Source of the DNA: Mesorhizobium sp. NZP2298
GTDB taxonomy: Bacteria; Pseudomonadota; Alphaproteobacteria; Rhizobiales; Rhizobiaceae
Direction: 5' to 3'
Assembly: GCF_013170825.1 (NCBI RefSeq)
Contig: NZ_CP033365.1
Coordinates: 5,344,001-5,408,000, forward strand
DNA length: 64,000 nt
Below are positions 8,297 to 18,497 of this stretch, piece after piece (position 1 is the stretch's first letter; the number at the start of each line of letters is the position of its first letter). A program made the translations under genes and the position numbers. The notes beneath the pieces are model-generated. The model was not told the DNA's origin, did no database searches, and worked only from the letters and a program-made list of their open reading frames with translations.

Positions 8297-10211
8297 ATTG
8301 GTCTTCGGCAATGTCACGCTCGTTCAGCCAGTGTTCCAGGGCATCTACCATCTCTTCAGCCGATCTGCCGAGCGTCTTGAGATGGATTTCCGGTTTTTCC
8401 GGCGCTTCGTAAGGAGAATCGACACCGGTGAAGTTCTTGATCTCGCCGTTCAGCGCCCGGGCGTAGAGGCCCTTCGGATCGCGCCTGGCGCACTCCTCGA
8501 AAGGCGTGTCGACAAACACCTCGATGAACTCGCCGTCGGCCATCAGTTCGCGCGCCATGCGCCGTTCGGCGCTGAACGGCGAAATGAACGAGACAATGAC
8601 GATCAGCCCGGCATCGGCCATCAGCTTGGCCACTTCGGCCACGCGGCGGATGTTCTCGACCCGGTCGGCATCGGTGAATCCTAGATCGCGGTTGAGACCG
8701 TGACGGACATTGTCGCCGTCCAGGATATAGGTGTGCCGGCCGGTGGCGAACAGCTTCTTCTCGAACAAATTGGCGATGGTCGACTTGCCGGAGCCCGAAA
8801 GCCCGGTGAACCAGAACACGGCGGGCCGCTGGTTCTTCATATCGGCGCGCACGCGCTTGCCGACATCGAGCGATTGCCAGTGGATGTTTTCGGCACGACG
8901 CAGCGAATGCACTATCATGCCGGCGCCGACGGTGGCGTTCGAGATGCGATCGATCAGGATGAAAGCGCCGGTGATGCGATTCTCGGCGAAGGGATCGAAG
9001 GCGATCGGCACCCGCGTCGAGATGTTGCAGATGCCGACTTCGTTCATTTCAAGCGACTTGGCTGCTTCATGGGCGAAGTCGTTGACATTGATACGGTATT
9101 TCAGGTCGGTGACGGTAGCGCTGGTCTGGTCTGTTTCGGTGCGCAGGATGTAGGAACGGCCCGGCAGCAGCGCATGCTCGTCAAACCAGACGATGTTGGC
9201 GGCGAACTGATCGGCAACCTGCGGCCTGGCGGCCGGCGAAACCAGCATATTGCCTCTGGAGACCTCGACCTCATCGTCAAGAACGAGCGTGATGGCCTGG
9301 CCGGCCACCGCCTGTTTGAGATCGCCGCCATAGGCGACAATGCGTTTGACATGCGAGGACTTGCCGGATTTGGCGACCACGACCTCGTCGCCTGGCGCAA
9401 TGGCGCCGGACGCGATCGTGCCGGCAAAGCCGCGGAAGTCGAGATTGGGGCGGTTGACGTACTGCACCGGAAAACGGAATGGCTGCTCGACAGCCGCCTC
9501 TTCGACCGAAACGGTCTCGAGGTGCTCGATCAACGTCGGGCCGGAATACCATTGCATGTTGTCGGAGCGGCCGCTGACATTGTCGCCGTAGCGGGCCGAC
9601 ATCGGGATCGGCACGATGGTCTGGAAGCCGAGATCACGCGAGAATTGTCCGTAGTCCTCGACGATCCGGTCGAAAACCGCCTGGTCGAAATCGACGAGAT
9701 CGATCTTGTTGACCGCCAGCACGATATGGCGGATGCCGAGCAGCGAAGCGATAATCGAATGACGCCTTGTCTGGCGCAGCACCCCTTGCCTTGCATCGAT
9801 CAACACGATCGCCAGGTCGGCGGTCGAGGCGCCCGTCGCCATGTTGCGCGTATACTGTTCGTGGCCGGGCGTGTCGGCGACGATGAACTTGCGCTTCGGC
9901 GTGGCAAAAAAGCGGTAGGCGACGTCGATGGTGATGCCTTGCTCGCGCTCGGCCTCGAGGCCGTCCACCAGCAGCGCGAAATCGATGTCGTCGCCGGTGG
10001 TGCCGTGCTTGCGCGAATCGCGCTCGAGCGCGGCGAGTTGGTCCTCGAAGATCTGCTTGGTGTCGGACAACAAGCGTCCGATCAGCGTCGACTTGCCGTC
10101 GTCGACCGAACCGCAGGTCAGGAAGCGCAGCAGCGACTTCTTCTCCTGCGCGGCCAGATAATCACGGACGCTGTCGGTGGGAGCAAGGCTTTTTGCCATG
10201 ATATGACGCAT
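8274..10211 (-). CDS. cysNC: Bifunctional sulfate adenylyltransferase subunit 1 / APS kinase (CysN-CysC fusion, NodQ-like)
   Basis: This 645-residue fusion makes APS with CysD and then PAPS. The N-terminal GTPase (EF-Tu-like) has Walker [10 protein letters not shown] at about 34-42, DTPGHEQY and NKIDLVD. After about residue 460 comes an APS kinase domain with a second P-loop GLSGSGKST and the [15 protein letters not shown] motif. This architecture matches NodQ and housekeeping rhizobial CysNC. It starts two bases after the cysD stop. PAPS could serve cysteine synthesis or sulfation of surface polysaccharides. No sulfotransferase gene is visible in this window. Confidence 0.95.
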   Translation of the reverse strand: MRHIMAKSLAPTDSVRDYLAAQEKKSLLRFLTCGSVDDGKSTLIGRLLSDTKQIFEDQLAALERDSRKHGTTGDDIDFALLVDGLEAEREQGITIDVAYRFFATPKRKFIVADTPGHEQYTRNMATGASTADLAIVLIDARQGVLRQTRRHSIIASLLGIRHIVLAVNKIDLVDFDQAVFDRIVEDYGQFSRDLGFQTIVPIPMSARYGDNVSGRSDNMQWYSGPTLIEHLETVSVEEAAVEQPFRFPVQYVNRPNLDFRGFAGTIASGAIAPGDEVVVAKSGKSSHVKRIVAYGGDLKQAVAGQAITLVLDDEVEVSRGNMLVSPAARPQVADQFAANIVWFDEHALLPGRSYILRTETDQTSATVTDLKYRINVNDFAHEAAKSLEMNEVGICNISTRVPIAFDPFAENRITGAFILIDRISNATVGAGMIVHSLRRAENIHWQSLDVGKRVRADMKNQRPAVFWFTGLSGSGKSTIANLFEKKLFATGRHTYILDGDNVRHGLNRDLGFTDADRVENIRRVAEVAKLMADAGLIVIVSFISPFSAERRMARELMADGEFIEVFVDTPFEECARRDPKGLYARALNGEIKNFTGVDSPYEAPEKPEIHLKTLGRSAEEMVDALEHWLNERDIAEDQYDNGGGI

Positions 10212-10213
10212 GG

Positions 10214-11119
10214 TCAGAAATACCCCTCGCGCTTCTTCTTTTCCATCGAGCCTGCCTCATCACGGTCGATCAGGCGACCTTGGCGTTCAGAGGTGCGCGC
10301 GGTCAGCATCTCGCCAACGATGGCTTCGAGCGTGTCGGCATCGGATTCGATGGCGCCGGTGAGCGGATAGCAGCCTAAAGTACGGAACCGGACCAGCCGG
10401 TTCTCCACCGTCTCGCCGGGACGCAGTTTCATGCGGTCGTCATCCTTGAGGATCAGCATGCCGTCGCGTTCCACCACCGGCCGTTCCTTGGCGAAATAGA
10501 GCGGCACGATCGGGATGTTCTCCTGCAGGATGTACTGCCAGATATCGAGTTCGGTCCAGTTCGACAGCGGGAAGACGCGGATCGATTCACCCGATGCGAT
10601 GCGGGTGTTGAATATCTTCCACATTTCGGGGCGCTGGTTCTTCGGGTCCCACACATGCTGGGCATTGCGGAACGAGAATATGCGCTCCTTGGCGCGCGAC
10701 TTCTCCTCGTCGCGGCGAGCGCCGCCAAAGGCGGCATCGAAACCGTATTTGTCGAGCGCCTGGCGCAGCGCCACGGTCTTCATCACATGAGTATGAGTGT
10801 TCGAGCCGTGGTCGAACGGATTGATGTTGTCGCGCACGCCGTCTTCGTTGACATGGACCAGCAGGTCGAAGCCGAGTTTTTGCGCCATCTGATCGCGAAA
10901 AGCGATCATTTCGCGGAATTTCCAGGTGGTGTCGACGTGAAGAAATGGAAATGGCGGCTTGGCGGGATAGAACGCCTTCATTGCCAGATGCATCAGCACG
11001 GATGAATCCTTGCCGACTGAATAGAGCATGACCGGCTTGGTGAAGGCGGCCGCAACCTCGCGGAATATGTGGATGGACTCGGCTTCAAGCCGCTGCAGAT
11101 GCGTAAGCGCTATGGTCAT
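10214..11119 (-). CDS. cysD: Sulfate adenylyltransferase subunit 2 CysD
   Basis: This 301-residue PAPS-reductase/ATP-pyrophosphatase-fold protein partners CysN to form APS from ATP and sulfate. It has the PP-loop in [16 protein letters not shown], then [28 protein letters not shown] and a conserved C-terminal EKKKREGYF. The full family length is present. It is the first gene of cysD-cysNC-cysQ, transcribed from the roughly 490-base gap upstream. The sequence resembles NodP as well as CysD; the lack of other nod genes nearby favours the housekeeping name. Confidence 0.95.
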   Translation of the reverse strand: MTIALTHLQRLEAESIHIFREVAAAFTKPVMLYSVGKDSSVLMHLAMKAFYPAKPPFPFLHVDTTWKFREMIAFRDQMAQKLGFDLLVHVNEDGVRDNINPFDHGSNTHTHVMKTVALRQALDKYGFDAAFGGARRDEEKSRAKERIFSFRNAQHVWDPKNQRPEMWKIFNTRIASGESIRVFPLSNWTELDIWQYILQENIPIVPLYFAKERPVVERDGMLILKDDDRMKLRPGETVENRLVRFRTLGCYPLTGAIESDADTLEAIVGEMLTARTSERQGRLIDRDEAGSMEKKKREGYF

Positions 11120-11613
11120 GGACTGTGAGCGTTCTCTCGTGCCTTGCTACAGAAGACCTTGCGTCAAATCATCGAGCTTTTTGCGCCCGGTTCAAGCTTC
11201 GCTTCTGGACAAAGTGTTTTCGTGCGGGCGTTCTAGCAGATCGGCGCACGGCAGAACAATGCAAGACGAGCCTGGCAGGCATCGGTTCGAGAATGAATTT
11301 TCCATGCTTTCGCCAGAACCCCGAAATTTCTGTTCGCAGGGCCTCCAATCGAGAAAAGGCAGGAAAAATATTGCTCGGGAGAATGTGACGGCTAACGCTT
11401 CCGGAACCCTTTCCCAATCGACGGGCGCCGGCCGCCGATTTTCGGTGACAACCTGTCCCGCCGCACTATCGAAAAGACAGCTCAGCCGCTATACAAGCGT
11501 CTCGAAGCGGGCAAGATGCATCATGAGGCATGGGCAATTTCGAGGCGAGCACATTCGGTTCCACTAAACGGGATGTGCCGCATAAAGCTACTCGAGAATA
11601 GCGAGCCCGAAAC
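11120..11613. other. Non-coding gap between divergent cysD and the O-antigen ligase-like gene
   Basis: About 490 bases must hold both divergent promoters. Short frames here have no ribosome-binding site or recognisable protein character. I see no riboswitch, repeat or clear -35/-10 pair that I would defend. Confidence 0.4.
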
Positions 11614-12945
11614 TTGGACCGGCTTTCGTCTGTAAGACAGCAATTCACGCCTTCGCGGATCAATATCTATTTTTCCATTCTTTGCTTCTTTTTTCCCCCG
11701 GTTCTGGGATCGGTGGTCAGCTTCGTGTTCAATGGTGGTGGCCTGTGGTCCATCCTGTTGATCGCCTTCAGGAAAAGACGTTTCAATACCGACCCGGCGA
11801 TGATGGTGCTGACGATCGCGATCTATGCCTATTGCGCGGCCAATCTCGTGGCTTCCATCGTCAACAACGCGATCGCCAGGGACGCGTCGCACCTGATCCC
11901 GCTCGTCACCTTCCTGTTCTTCCCCATCTCCTATTCGACCTGGAGCATTACGCAGAAAACGACGCTCGTGCGCATCATCGTGCTGAGCAGCATGGCGGCC
12001 TGTTTTGTGGCGCTGTTTCTGGCGGTCTTCCAACAATATTGGCTTGGTAAGCGCGCCGAGGGCGGAGCCGGAAACGCAATCGTGTTCGCGGAGGTCCTCT
12101 GCCTTGGAGTGATGGTCTGTGTGGCCGCTGCCCTGTCGGGCATCGAGCGACGCGGGATCGCCCTCGTCTGCGCGGCACTCGGCGGGACGATCGCCATCAT
12201 CTACTCCCAAACACGCATTATCTGGCTGGCACTGCTGATCGCCGGCATCGCCGTTCTGCTGATCAACCAGCGGAAACTGAGAGGAAGAAATGCCGTGCGC
12301 CTGCTGTTGCTGTTGCTGGCAGTCGGCGTCGTGGTCGCTGCTGTCGGCTTCCAGACCATATCCGGGCGGGTCGATTTTCTGCGCTCCGACTGGGATGCGC
12401 TTGCCACCCATGGCGACCACACGACACCCTTGGGATTGCGCGCAGCTCTGTGGGATATCGGCCTCAAGGCGTTTCATGAGATGCCATTGTTCGGACATGG
12501 AGTGGGTGCCACCCAGACCTTGATAAAGCAGGGCTTCCAGGATCAGTTCGGCATGGACGCCGGCTTCAGTCATTTCCACAACGGCTTTCTGACCGCCCTG
12601 GTGCAGGCGGGAATACTGGGCGCCGTGACGCTGGCGGCGATCTTCGTGGTTGCCGCCTGGAATGCCGCCCTGGTGCTGCGCAACAGCACGGACCCAATCG
12701 AGCGGTTCGGCGCTACCATGATCGTCATCGTTCTGATCACCTATCTGACCGCAGGGATGACGGGCATCCTGATCGGCCATGACATCCTGGATTCGGTACT
12801 GATGGTGTTCCTGGTGTCGGGAACCTATCTTGCCTCCGGGCGTCAGGCTCCGTTGGCGGAAGGCCAGGCACTTTCGCTTGTGACCGAAAAACATATTCTC
12901 CCGCCAAGGACGGAAGAGCAGGCGCTTCCATCCGCCATCCAATAG
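11614..12945 (+). CDS. O-antigen ligase-like (WaaL/Wzy_C family) membrane protein
   Basis: This 443-residue polytopic inner-membrane protein has about 10-12 hydrophobic segments and a large periplasmic loop between about residues 240 and 330. The loop contains GRVDFLRSDW, an arginine-bearing LGLRAALWDIG and FSHFHNGFLTALVQAG; the HNGFL histidine motif is typical of O-antigen ligases and polymerases. Such proteins transfer undecaprenyl-linked O-chains to lipid A-core. In an ABC-transporter pathway a ligase is more likely than a Wzy polymerase, but sequence alone does not separate them. The start is a TTG at 11614 with no strong ribosome-binding site, so the true start is uncertain. Confidence 0.8.
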   Translation: MDRLSSVRQQFTPSRINIYFSILCFFFPPVLGSVVSFVFNGGGLWSILLIAFRKRRFNTDPAMMVLTIAIYAYCAANLVASIVNNAIARDASHLIPLVTFLFFPISYSTWSITQKTTLVRIIVLSSMAACFVALFLAVFQQYWLGKRAEGGAGNAIVFAEVLCLGVMVCVAAALSGIERRGIALVCAALGGTIAIIYSQTRIIWLALLIAGIAVLLINQRKLRGRNAVRLLLLLLAVGVVVAAVGFQTISGRVDFLRSDWDALATHGDHTTPLGLRAALWDIGLKAFHEMPLFGHGVGATQTLIKQGFQDQFGMDAGFSHFHNGFLTALVQAGILGAVTLAAIFVVAAWNAALVLRNSTDPIERFGATMIVIVLITYLTAGMTGILIGHDILDSVLMVFLVSGTYLASGRQAPLAEGQALSLVTEKHILPPRTEEQALPSAIQ

Positions 12946-12963
12946 CTGTTTCGGGCAAAGGCC

Positions 12964-13917
12964 ATGAAAGTTCTGGTGACAGGCGCGACGGGCTTCATCG
13001 GCCGTCAGGTGGTGCACCGGCTTCGCGAAGCAGGCGCCGAGCTTCGCCTGGCGTCCCGCCACCCGGAGAGGCTTGGTCCGGGACATGACGCCATGCGGAT
13101 GCCCGGTTTCGATGCGCCGACCGCTGCCTTCATGGCGCTTACCAGGGATGTCACGGATGTCGTCCATTGCGCGGGCCTGAACAATGATGAAGGCAACGCC
13201 ACCGAAGCCGATTTCCGGGCGGCCAATGCGGAATTGAGCGGGCGGCTGGCACAGGCCGCCGCCGAGCAGGCAAGCGGACGTTTTATCCAGCTCTCCTCGA
13301 CCCGGGCCGTGATCGGCGCGCGCGTCAGCGCAACGATCAACGAGGACACGATGCCCGATCCGCAATGCGCCTATGGGCGCTCGAAGCGTGAAGCCGAGAT
13401 CAGGGTGCTGGACGCCTATGCATCGCATGGCCGTTCCGACGGCATCGTATTGCGGCTGCCTCCAGTCTACGGAAGCGGCATGAAGGGAAACCTGGCAACG
13501 CTGATGCGCCTGGCCGACACGGCCCTGCCGCTGCCGGCAGGTGCCCTGACGGCAGCCCGCTCCCTGCTGTCATCGCAATCCGCGGCGGGAGCGATATGGC
13601 ATCTGCTCAGCCGTTCGGGATCGCTGCGTCCGATCTACATTGCCAGCGATGTGCCGCCGATATCGATCGCCGACATTGTGCACGCCTTTCGCAGCGGTTT
13701 CGGACGGCCGACGCGCCTGATGGCCGTGCCGGCCGCGCCGTTGCGGGCGGCCGCGATCCTCTCGGGCAAGCGGATATTCTGGGACAGCATGACCGCGACG
13801 CAGATATGCAACCCTGCCTTGCTGGTATCCGAAGGCTGGCTGCCGGAAAGCGGCACGCTGGAACGACTGGTCGAGATGGCGCGGTTCGCAAACGCTCAAT
13901 CGCCTCCGTTGCGATAG
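12964..13917 (+). CDS. NAD-dependent epimerase/dehydratase (extended SDR)
   Basis: This 317-residue extended short-chain dehydrogenase has the N-terminal Rossmann motif GATGFIG (residues 7-13), the active-site region QLSSTRAV and YGRSKREAE (YxxxK). Such proteins act on NDP-sugars, for example as C4 epimerases or reductases; the specific substrate cannot be read. It lies 18 bases after the ligase-like gene on the same strand, so the two are likely one transcript. Its 3' end overlaps the convergent sugar transferase gene by 22 bases. Homologues often sit beside a WcaJ/WeeH-type transferase, as here. Confidence 0.85.
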   Translation: MKVLVTGATGFIGRQVVHRLREAGAELRLASRHPERLGPGHDAMRMPGFDAPTAAFMALTRDVTDVVHCAGLNNDEGNATEADFRAANAELSGRLAQAAAEQASGRFIQLSSTRAVIGARVSATINEDTMPDPQCAYGRSKREAEIRVLDAYASHGRSDGIVLRLPPVYGSGMKGNLATLMRLADTALPLPAGALTAARSLLSSQSAAGAIWHLLSRSGSLRPIYIASDVPPISIADIVHAFRSGFGRPTRLMAVPAAPLRAAAILSGKRIFWDSMTATQICNPALLVSEGWLPESGTLERLVEMARFANAQSPPLR

Positions 13918-14444
13918 AGCGTTCCAAACAGGATACGAAGGTCGAGCCAGAATGACGCCGTCCTGAGATAGGCAGCATCCGTTTCGGCCAGGAGCCGCGG
14001 GTTCGACATGTCGATGCCCCTGATCTGGGCCATGCCCGTTATGCCTGGCAGTACCGCCAAAACCCCCAGCCGCCTGCGATACTCGATCAACTCCGTCTGT
14101 GTCGGCAGGCAGGGACGCGGCCCGACCAAGCTCATCTCGCCTTTCAGAACATTCCAGAATTGCGGCAGTTCATCGAGCTTGAACTTCCGCAAGGTCCTTC
14201 CGACAGCAGTCACGGCATTCGCCGGGGCTTCATGCGAGGGCAAGGACGGCGTCCCCTGGACCATCGTCCTCAACTTGTGGCAGCGAAACAGCACGCCGTC
14301 GCGACCGACCCGTGTCTGGGAAAAAATTGCTGGACCGGGTGACGATGCCCGCACGGCGAGCATGGCGAGCAATAGAACGGGAGATGTGGCCACCAGCAGC
14401 AGGGTCGCGCCGGCAAGATCGAAGATTTTCTTGGCTGCCTTCAT
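13896..14444 (-). CDS. Undecaprenyl-phosphate sugar-1-phosphate transferase (bacterial sugar transferase, WcaJ/PglC type)
   Basis: This is an initiating glycosyltransferase that loads the first sugar phosphate onto undecaprenyl phosphate. The 182-residue reading from ATG 14444 has one N-terminal hydrophobic re-entrant helix (LAGATLLLVATSPVLLLAML), the basic CHKLRTM motif and DELPQFWNVLKGEMSLVGPRP with the catalytic Asp-Glu pair. A longer frame to 14564 adds a non-conserved arginine-rich stretch that I reject. Length fits the short PglC/WeeH class without the extra N-terminal membrane domain. It probably works with the neighbouring dehydratase and epimerase to start an O-antigen or capsule repeat. 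Confidence 0.88.
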   Translation of the reverse strand: MKAAKKIFDLAGATLLLVATSPVLLLAMLAVRASSPGPAIFSQTRVGRDGVLFRCHKLRTMVQGTPSLPSHEAPANAVTAVGRTLRKFKLDELPQFWNVLKGEMSLVGPRPCLPTQTELIEYRRRLGVLAVLPGITGMAQIRGIDMSNPRLLAETDAAYLRTASFWLDLRILFGTLYRNGGD

Positions 14445-14672
14445 GAATGGCCGATCGTGCTCCCTGCCAAAAGCCCCGCAGGGCAACACCGCTGATGAAG
14501 CCGTCAATCCGGTCGACCTAGCACGTGGTCGCCTCTCGACCAAGCGCACCGCGCGGCCATTCAAGGTTCAGTACATGGGGTGCCGCTTGGTCCCGGCAGA
14601 AAGCCGCCGATGGAGACAGCTTTTTGCGTTTGCGCCAACCAGGTTTCAAGACCGAAGATCGCCCCGGCAGGT

Positions 14673-16661
14673 TTAAGTCGCCTGCCCAGCGGTTTTCGGG
14701 ATTGCCCGCTGGTCCGTACTCCCCCTCGCCTTCTTGGCGCGGTCGAGACCTGCCAGCACGGCGAGCGACGCGGCCTTGCCCTGGTTCTTCATCGATTGCT
14801 GAAGTGCGGCAAGTGCGACCTGGACATCCGACCACTCCACAACGTCCGTGCTCAAGCCAAAAATCTTCGAAATGCCGAGTTCGACGAGTTCCTCGTCTTC
14901 ACCATGCAGCGTTTCATGGAGCTTCTCGCCAGGCCTGATGCCGGTAAAGCGGATCGGGATGTCCGTGTACGGGCTCTTTCCCGACATGCGGATCATCGTT
15001 TCGGCCACTTCGAGGATCGGCACCGGCTTGCCCATGTCGAGCATATAGACGGCATAATCTTCGCCGCTTGGCCGCGATGCGGCATCGGCCGCCGACATGA
15101 TGACGAGATCGACGGCTTCGGCCACTGTCATGAAATAGCGTGTCATGCGCCGGTCGGTGATGGTGACAGGTCCGCCAGCCTCGATCTGCGACTGGAATAT
15201 GGTCGCCACGGAACCGTTGCTGCCAAAGACGTTGCCGAAACGGACGGCGATGAACTTGGTGGCGGGGCGGCGCCCACCCGGGTCGCTCGGGGGTGTCCCA
15301 TGCAAGGCGCTGACGATCTGTTCTGCAGCCCGCTTCGTGATGCCAAGCACGGACGACGGATCCACGGCCTTGTCGCTCGACACCAGGACAAACTGCGCCA
15401 CTCCGCATCTGGCGGCAACCTCTGCGCAGACGAGTGTCCCGAAAACATTGGTCTGGATGGCCGAGTCCCAATTCTCCTCGAGCAGCGGAACGTGCTTCAG
15501 CGCCGCCGCATGGAAGATGATATCCGGTTTGAATTCCGAGACGACGCGCGTTATCTGGCGCCGATCGGCGACATCGGCGATACGGACCTTGAGACGGTCA
15601 TGGTGCTGCTCGTCAATATATTGGCTCAACTGGAAGATACCGAACTCGGAATTGTCGACAACCAGGACCGCGTCGGCTCCAAGCTCCAGCGACCGTTTGA
15701 CCAGGGTTCGGCCGATGGAACCGGCGCCACCCGTCACCAGAACACGCTTACCTCCGACGAAGGCGCCGATGCGTTTGATATCGGACGGCACCGTCGAGCG
15801 ACGCAGGATCGTTTCCATCTCGACAGCGTCGAGAACGAGCTTTCCCTCCTGCCCCAGTTGCGAAAGTCCCGAGAACTGCACGACCGCTATATCGCCATGC
15901 CGGGCGACCCGAACGAGTTCGGAATACTCTTCGATCTCATGCTCGGCACCGCTGCCGAAAATAAGCAAGTCGAGACTTGCCGTCCCCTTTGCGTATTCCT
16001 CCAGCGCCTCGACCAGGCGGGGGCGAATGGCCACGACGGGTACGCCCTGGATACGGGTGCCCTCGGGAGCCCCGTTTTCGATCGCCAAGATTCCGACAAT
16101 GGAATACTCGGCCGGCTGGGCTGTGCGGGTGAAACGGATGATTACGTCTGCCTCGCTCAACTTGCCGACGAACATCGCCCGCTTGATCGAGGTCTTGCCG
16201 GTGCCGCGGCTCAAGATGCGCCAACTCGCACCGTCGCGAAGGAACCGATAGAAAATCCGAGGCGCGGAGATGATGGTGAAAGAAACCAGAAAAAAGACGA
16301 TAAACTGGCGCTCGTTGAGGCCCGCCACAGGCTGAAAGGAACGGACAACGAGCGAAACGCAATAAAGCGTGACCGTCAAGATTCCGCAACTCTTCAGGAT
16401 GTTGAAGAAATCCGGCGTCGAGGCGAAACGCCACACGGTATTGTAAAGGCCGCAATATCTAAACAGCAGGTGGCTGAGAACAATGATGCTCGCCCAGCAA
16501 GCAAAACCCGCTGGGGAAAAGGCTTCGAACGACAGTCTCGATTGCGATAAAGCCAGGCTGAGCGCCACCGCGATAAGGACCATCACGATATCCAGAACCA
16601 TGATGATAGCGCGACGCACCTTCGGCCGAAGTCCGGATACGGCTTCTAGATGGGATGTCAT
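14673..16661 (-). CDS. Polysaccharide biosynthesis NDP-sugar 4,6-dehydratase (WbpM/CapD/FlaA1 family)
   Basis: This 662-residue membrane-anchored dehydratase probably converts UDP-GlcNAc-type donors to 4-keto-6-deoxy sugars. About four N-terminal transmembrane helices (residues 20-145) precede a CoA-binding-like region. The C-terminal catalytic Rossmann domain has VTGGAGSIGRTLVKR near 305 and VSSDKAVDPSSVLGITKR near 425, then FGNVFGSNGSV and IRPGEKLHETL. I chose the ATG opening MTSHLEAVSG at 16661. Family length (600-680) matches WbpM and PglF. It is followed, after a gap, by the sugar transferase on the same strand, the usual pairing for making a QuiNAc/FucNAc-type primer. The exact product is inference. 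Confidence 0.9.
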   Translation of the reverse strand: MTSHLEAVSGLRPKVRRAIIMVLDIVMVLIAVALSLALSQSRLSFEAFSPAGFACWASIIVLSHLLFRYCGLYNTVWRFASTPDFFNILKSCGILTVTLYCVSLVVRSFQPVAGLNERQFIVFFLVSFTIISAPRIFYRFLRDGASWRILSRGTGKTSIKRAMFVGKLSEADVIIRFTRTAQPAEYSIVGILAIENGAPEGTRIQGVPVVAIRPRLVEALEEYAKGTASLDLLIFGSGAEHEIEEYSELVRVARHGDIAVVQFSGLSQLGQEGKLVLDAVEMETILRRSTVPSDIKRIGAFVGGKRVLVTGGAGSIGRTLVKRSLELGADAVLVVDNSEFGIFQLSQYIDEQHHDRLKVRIADVADRRQITRVVSEFKPDIIFHAAALKHVPLLEENWDSAIQTNVFGTLVCAEVAARCGVAQFVLVSSDKAVDPSSVLGITKRAAEQIVSALHGTPPSDPGGRRPATKFIAVRFGNVFGSNGSVATIFQSQIEAGGPVTITDRRMTRYFMTVAEAVDLVIMSAADAASRPSGEDYAVYMLDMGKPVPILEVAETMIRMSGKSPYTDIPIRFTGIRPGEKLHETLHGEDEELVELGISKIFGLSTDVVEWSDVQVALAALQQSMKNQGKAASLAVLAGLDRAKKARGSTDQRAIPKTAGQAT

Positions 16662-17066
16662 CGGGCAGTACTGAACTCCGGGCGTGAGAACTTCAACACT
16701 AGTACGAAGCCAGATCGAATACCATTCGCCACCGGCCACCCGTTGTCAGCGCCAAATCCTCGGCCCCCGCCTTCTCTATCGCATAGCGTGGACTTGAGGC
16801 CATCGCCAGAGATTTTTTCACAGGCGGTTGATTAGACCGGGCATGTCGATCAGGACCGTGTGCAACAGCAAGTGCAAAAGTAGCTCCCGCTTATACAAGT
16901 GACAGGCCTCCCGGACCGATACTCACCAAGTGTCGTCGAAATCATTGCCGACGCACTATTTTGAAGATCACGAGGGAAACGCTGGACGGCTGGCCAAGCG
17001 ATTTTCGGTTGACAGAGGAGCCTACTGCAATATGACGGCCTTTCCTTCACCAGCCAAAGCGAAGTG
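16662..17066. other. Divergent promoter region between the WbpM-like gene and the pmm operon
   Basis: About 400 bases without a convincing gene. They should contain the start signals for the GDP-deoxyhexose operon to the right and the dehydratase to the left. I see no strong dyad and no clear -35/-10 pair. Confidence 0.4.
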
Positions 17067-18497
17067 ATGAAATTTGGATCGAGTGGCCTTCGAGGCCTGG
17101 CTTCGGAACTGGTCGGGAAGCCGAGTGGACTTTTTACCGAGGCTTTCGCTTGGCGCCTGGCCGCAGGCGGGGTCCAGCCGAAAGCCAGGGTGCTGGTAGG
17201 TCGCGACCTGCGTGACAGCAGTCCCACCATTGCCGCCAACTGCATGGCGGCCTTGGCGACCAGCGGACTTCAACCGATCGATTGCGGCGCCATTCCGACA
17301 CCGGCTTTGGCGCTCTATGGCCTGCAGCATGGCATGGCGGCGCTCATGGTGACGGGTTCGCATATTCCTGCCGACCGCAACGGCATCAAGTTCTACAGCC
17401 CGCGTGGCGAGATCAGCAAAGCCGATGAAGTCGCCATCGCACAGTATGCCGCTGAAAAGTCAGATTCCTATCGCTCGCCGCCGTCTACGGAAACCGCATT
17501 TCCGACACACCATGATCAGGTGATCGCCGCTTATCGCGCACGCGCCGAGGATATATTGAAGCCCGGTTCCCTTTCGGGTTTAAGGATCGGTGTCTATCAA
17601 CACAGCTCGGTCGCGGCGGATCTCCTGGTCGAGATTCTCCGATCCTTCGGCGCCAGCGTGACGCCCGTCGGGAAATCAGATACTTTCGTGCCCGTTGACA
17701 CAGAGGCTGTGAGCCCGACCACAATTGCAAAGTTCAGGGATTGGGCGCGAGAATTCAAACTCGATGCCATCGTGTCGACGGACGCCGATGCCGATCGTCC
17801 GCTCATCACCGATGAGAACGGTGATCTGTTTCGCGGCGACCTGATCGGCCTCGCCGTAGCCTTGTATTTGCGGGCAGATGTTGTCGTGACACCGGTGACC
17901 TCCAATTCAGGCATTTCGAAAACCTTCGGTTTTGAGGTGCTGAGGACGAAGGTCGGATCCCCGTTCGTGATCGAAGCCATGGAAGCTTCATACCGTACCG
18001 GCAGCATCGTCCTCGGCTTTGAGGCCAATGGCGGCGTCCTCCTTGGGTCAGACTGTTCGCTGCACGGGAGGACATTGACGGCACTGCCGACGCGAGATGC
18101 GATGCTCCCCATCCTCGCCGTCCTTGGCACGGTTGCGTCGGCAGGAAAAAAGCTGTCGCATCTGCGCGAACTCTGGAAGCTCCCGGCATGCGCGAGCGAG
18201 CGCCTTGAAAACTTCCCGGTGGAAAGTTCGCGCAGCCTGATGCGTCGGCTCGCCGATCGGGAACAACTGCAGCGATTTCTGGCCCCTTTCGGGACTGTCG
18301 CTCAAGTCGATGAGACCGATGGCCTCAGGACACGAATGGCGACTGGCGAGATCATCCATCTGCGGCCGTCCGGCAATGCGCCGGAACTGCGGTGCTACTC
18401 GGAGGCTGCAAACCAGGACAGAGCGGCAGCGATCGTGGCGCTTACGCTTGAAAGGGCGCGGGCAATCACATCCACAGACGAAACAGAGGGCGTTTAA
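17067..18497 (+). CDS. manB: Phosphomannomutase (ManB/NoeK-like)
   Basis: This 476-residue alpha-D-phosphohexomutase supplies mannose-1-phosphate for GDP-mannose. The phosphoserine is in VTGSHIPADRNGIKFY (S98). The metal-binding loop reads DADADRP (239-245) where most mutases have DGDGDR. The sugar-binding loop is GFEANGG instead of GEMSGH, and the phosphate-binding loop is RPSGNAPE. As I recall, the same variant loops occur in Brucella and rhizobial O-antigen phosphomannomutases, so the enzyme is probably functional. ATG 17067 directly follows an alternative GTG. Its stop overlaps the next start by one base (TAATG). Confidence 0.9.
   Translation: MKFGSSGLRGLASELVGKPSGLFTEAFAWRLAAGGVQPKARVLVGRDLRDSSPTIAANCMAALATSGLQPIDCGAIPTPALALYGLQHGMAALMVTGSHIPADRNGIKFYSPRGEISKADEVAIAQYAAEKSDSYRSPPSTETAFPTHHDQVIAAYRARAEDILKPGSLSGLRIGVYQHSSVAADLLVEILRSFGASVTPVGKSDTFVPVDTEAVSPTTIAKFRDWAREFKLDAIVSTDADADRPLITDENGDLFRGDLIGLAVALYLRADVVVTPVTSNSGISKTFGFEVLRTKVGSPFVIEAMEASYRTGSIVLGFEANGGVLLGSDCSLHGRTLTALPTRDAMLPILAVLGTVASAGKKLSHLRELWKLPACASERLENFPVESSRSLMRRLADREQLQRFLAPFGTVAQVDETDGLRTRMATGEIIHLRPSGNAPELRCYSEAANQDRAAAIVALTLERARAITSTDETEGV

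Noticed and set aside
8274..11119. Nodulation gene pair nodP/nodQ
   Set aside because: Sequence fits NodPQ but also housekeeping CysD/CysNC; no other nod gene or nod box is visible, and cysQ is in the operon.
11521..13428. Open minus-strand frame of more than 600 codons opposite the O-antigen ligase-like and epimerase genes
   Set aside because: It is rich in His, Arg, Gln and Asp with no family motif, lies antisense to two well-supported genes and is a GC-codon shadow.
14580..16550. Plus-strand frame of more than 650 codons opposite the WbpM-like gene
   Set aside because: Antisense shadow of the clearly conserved dehydratase; composition is not protein-like.
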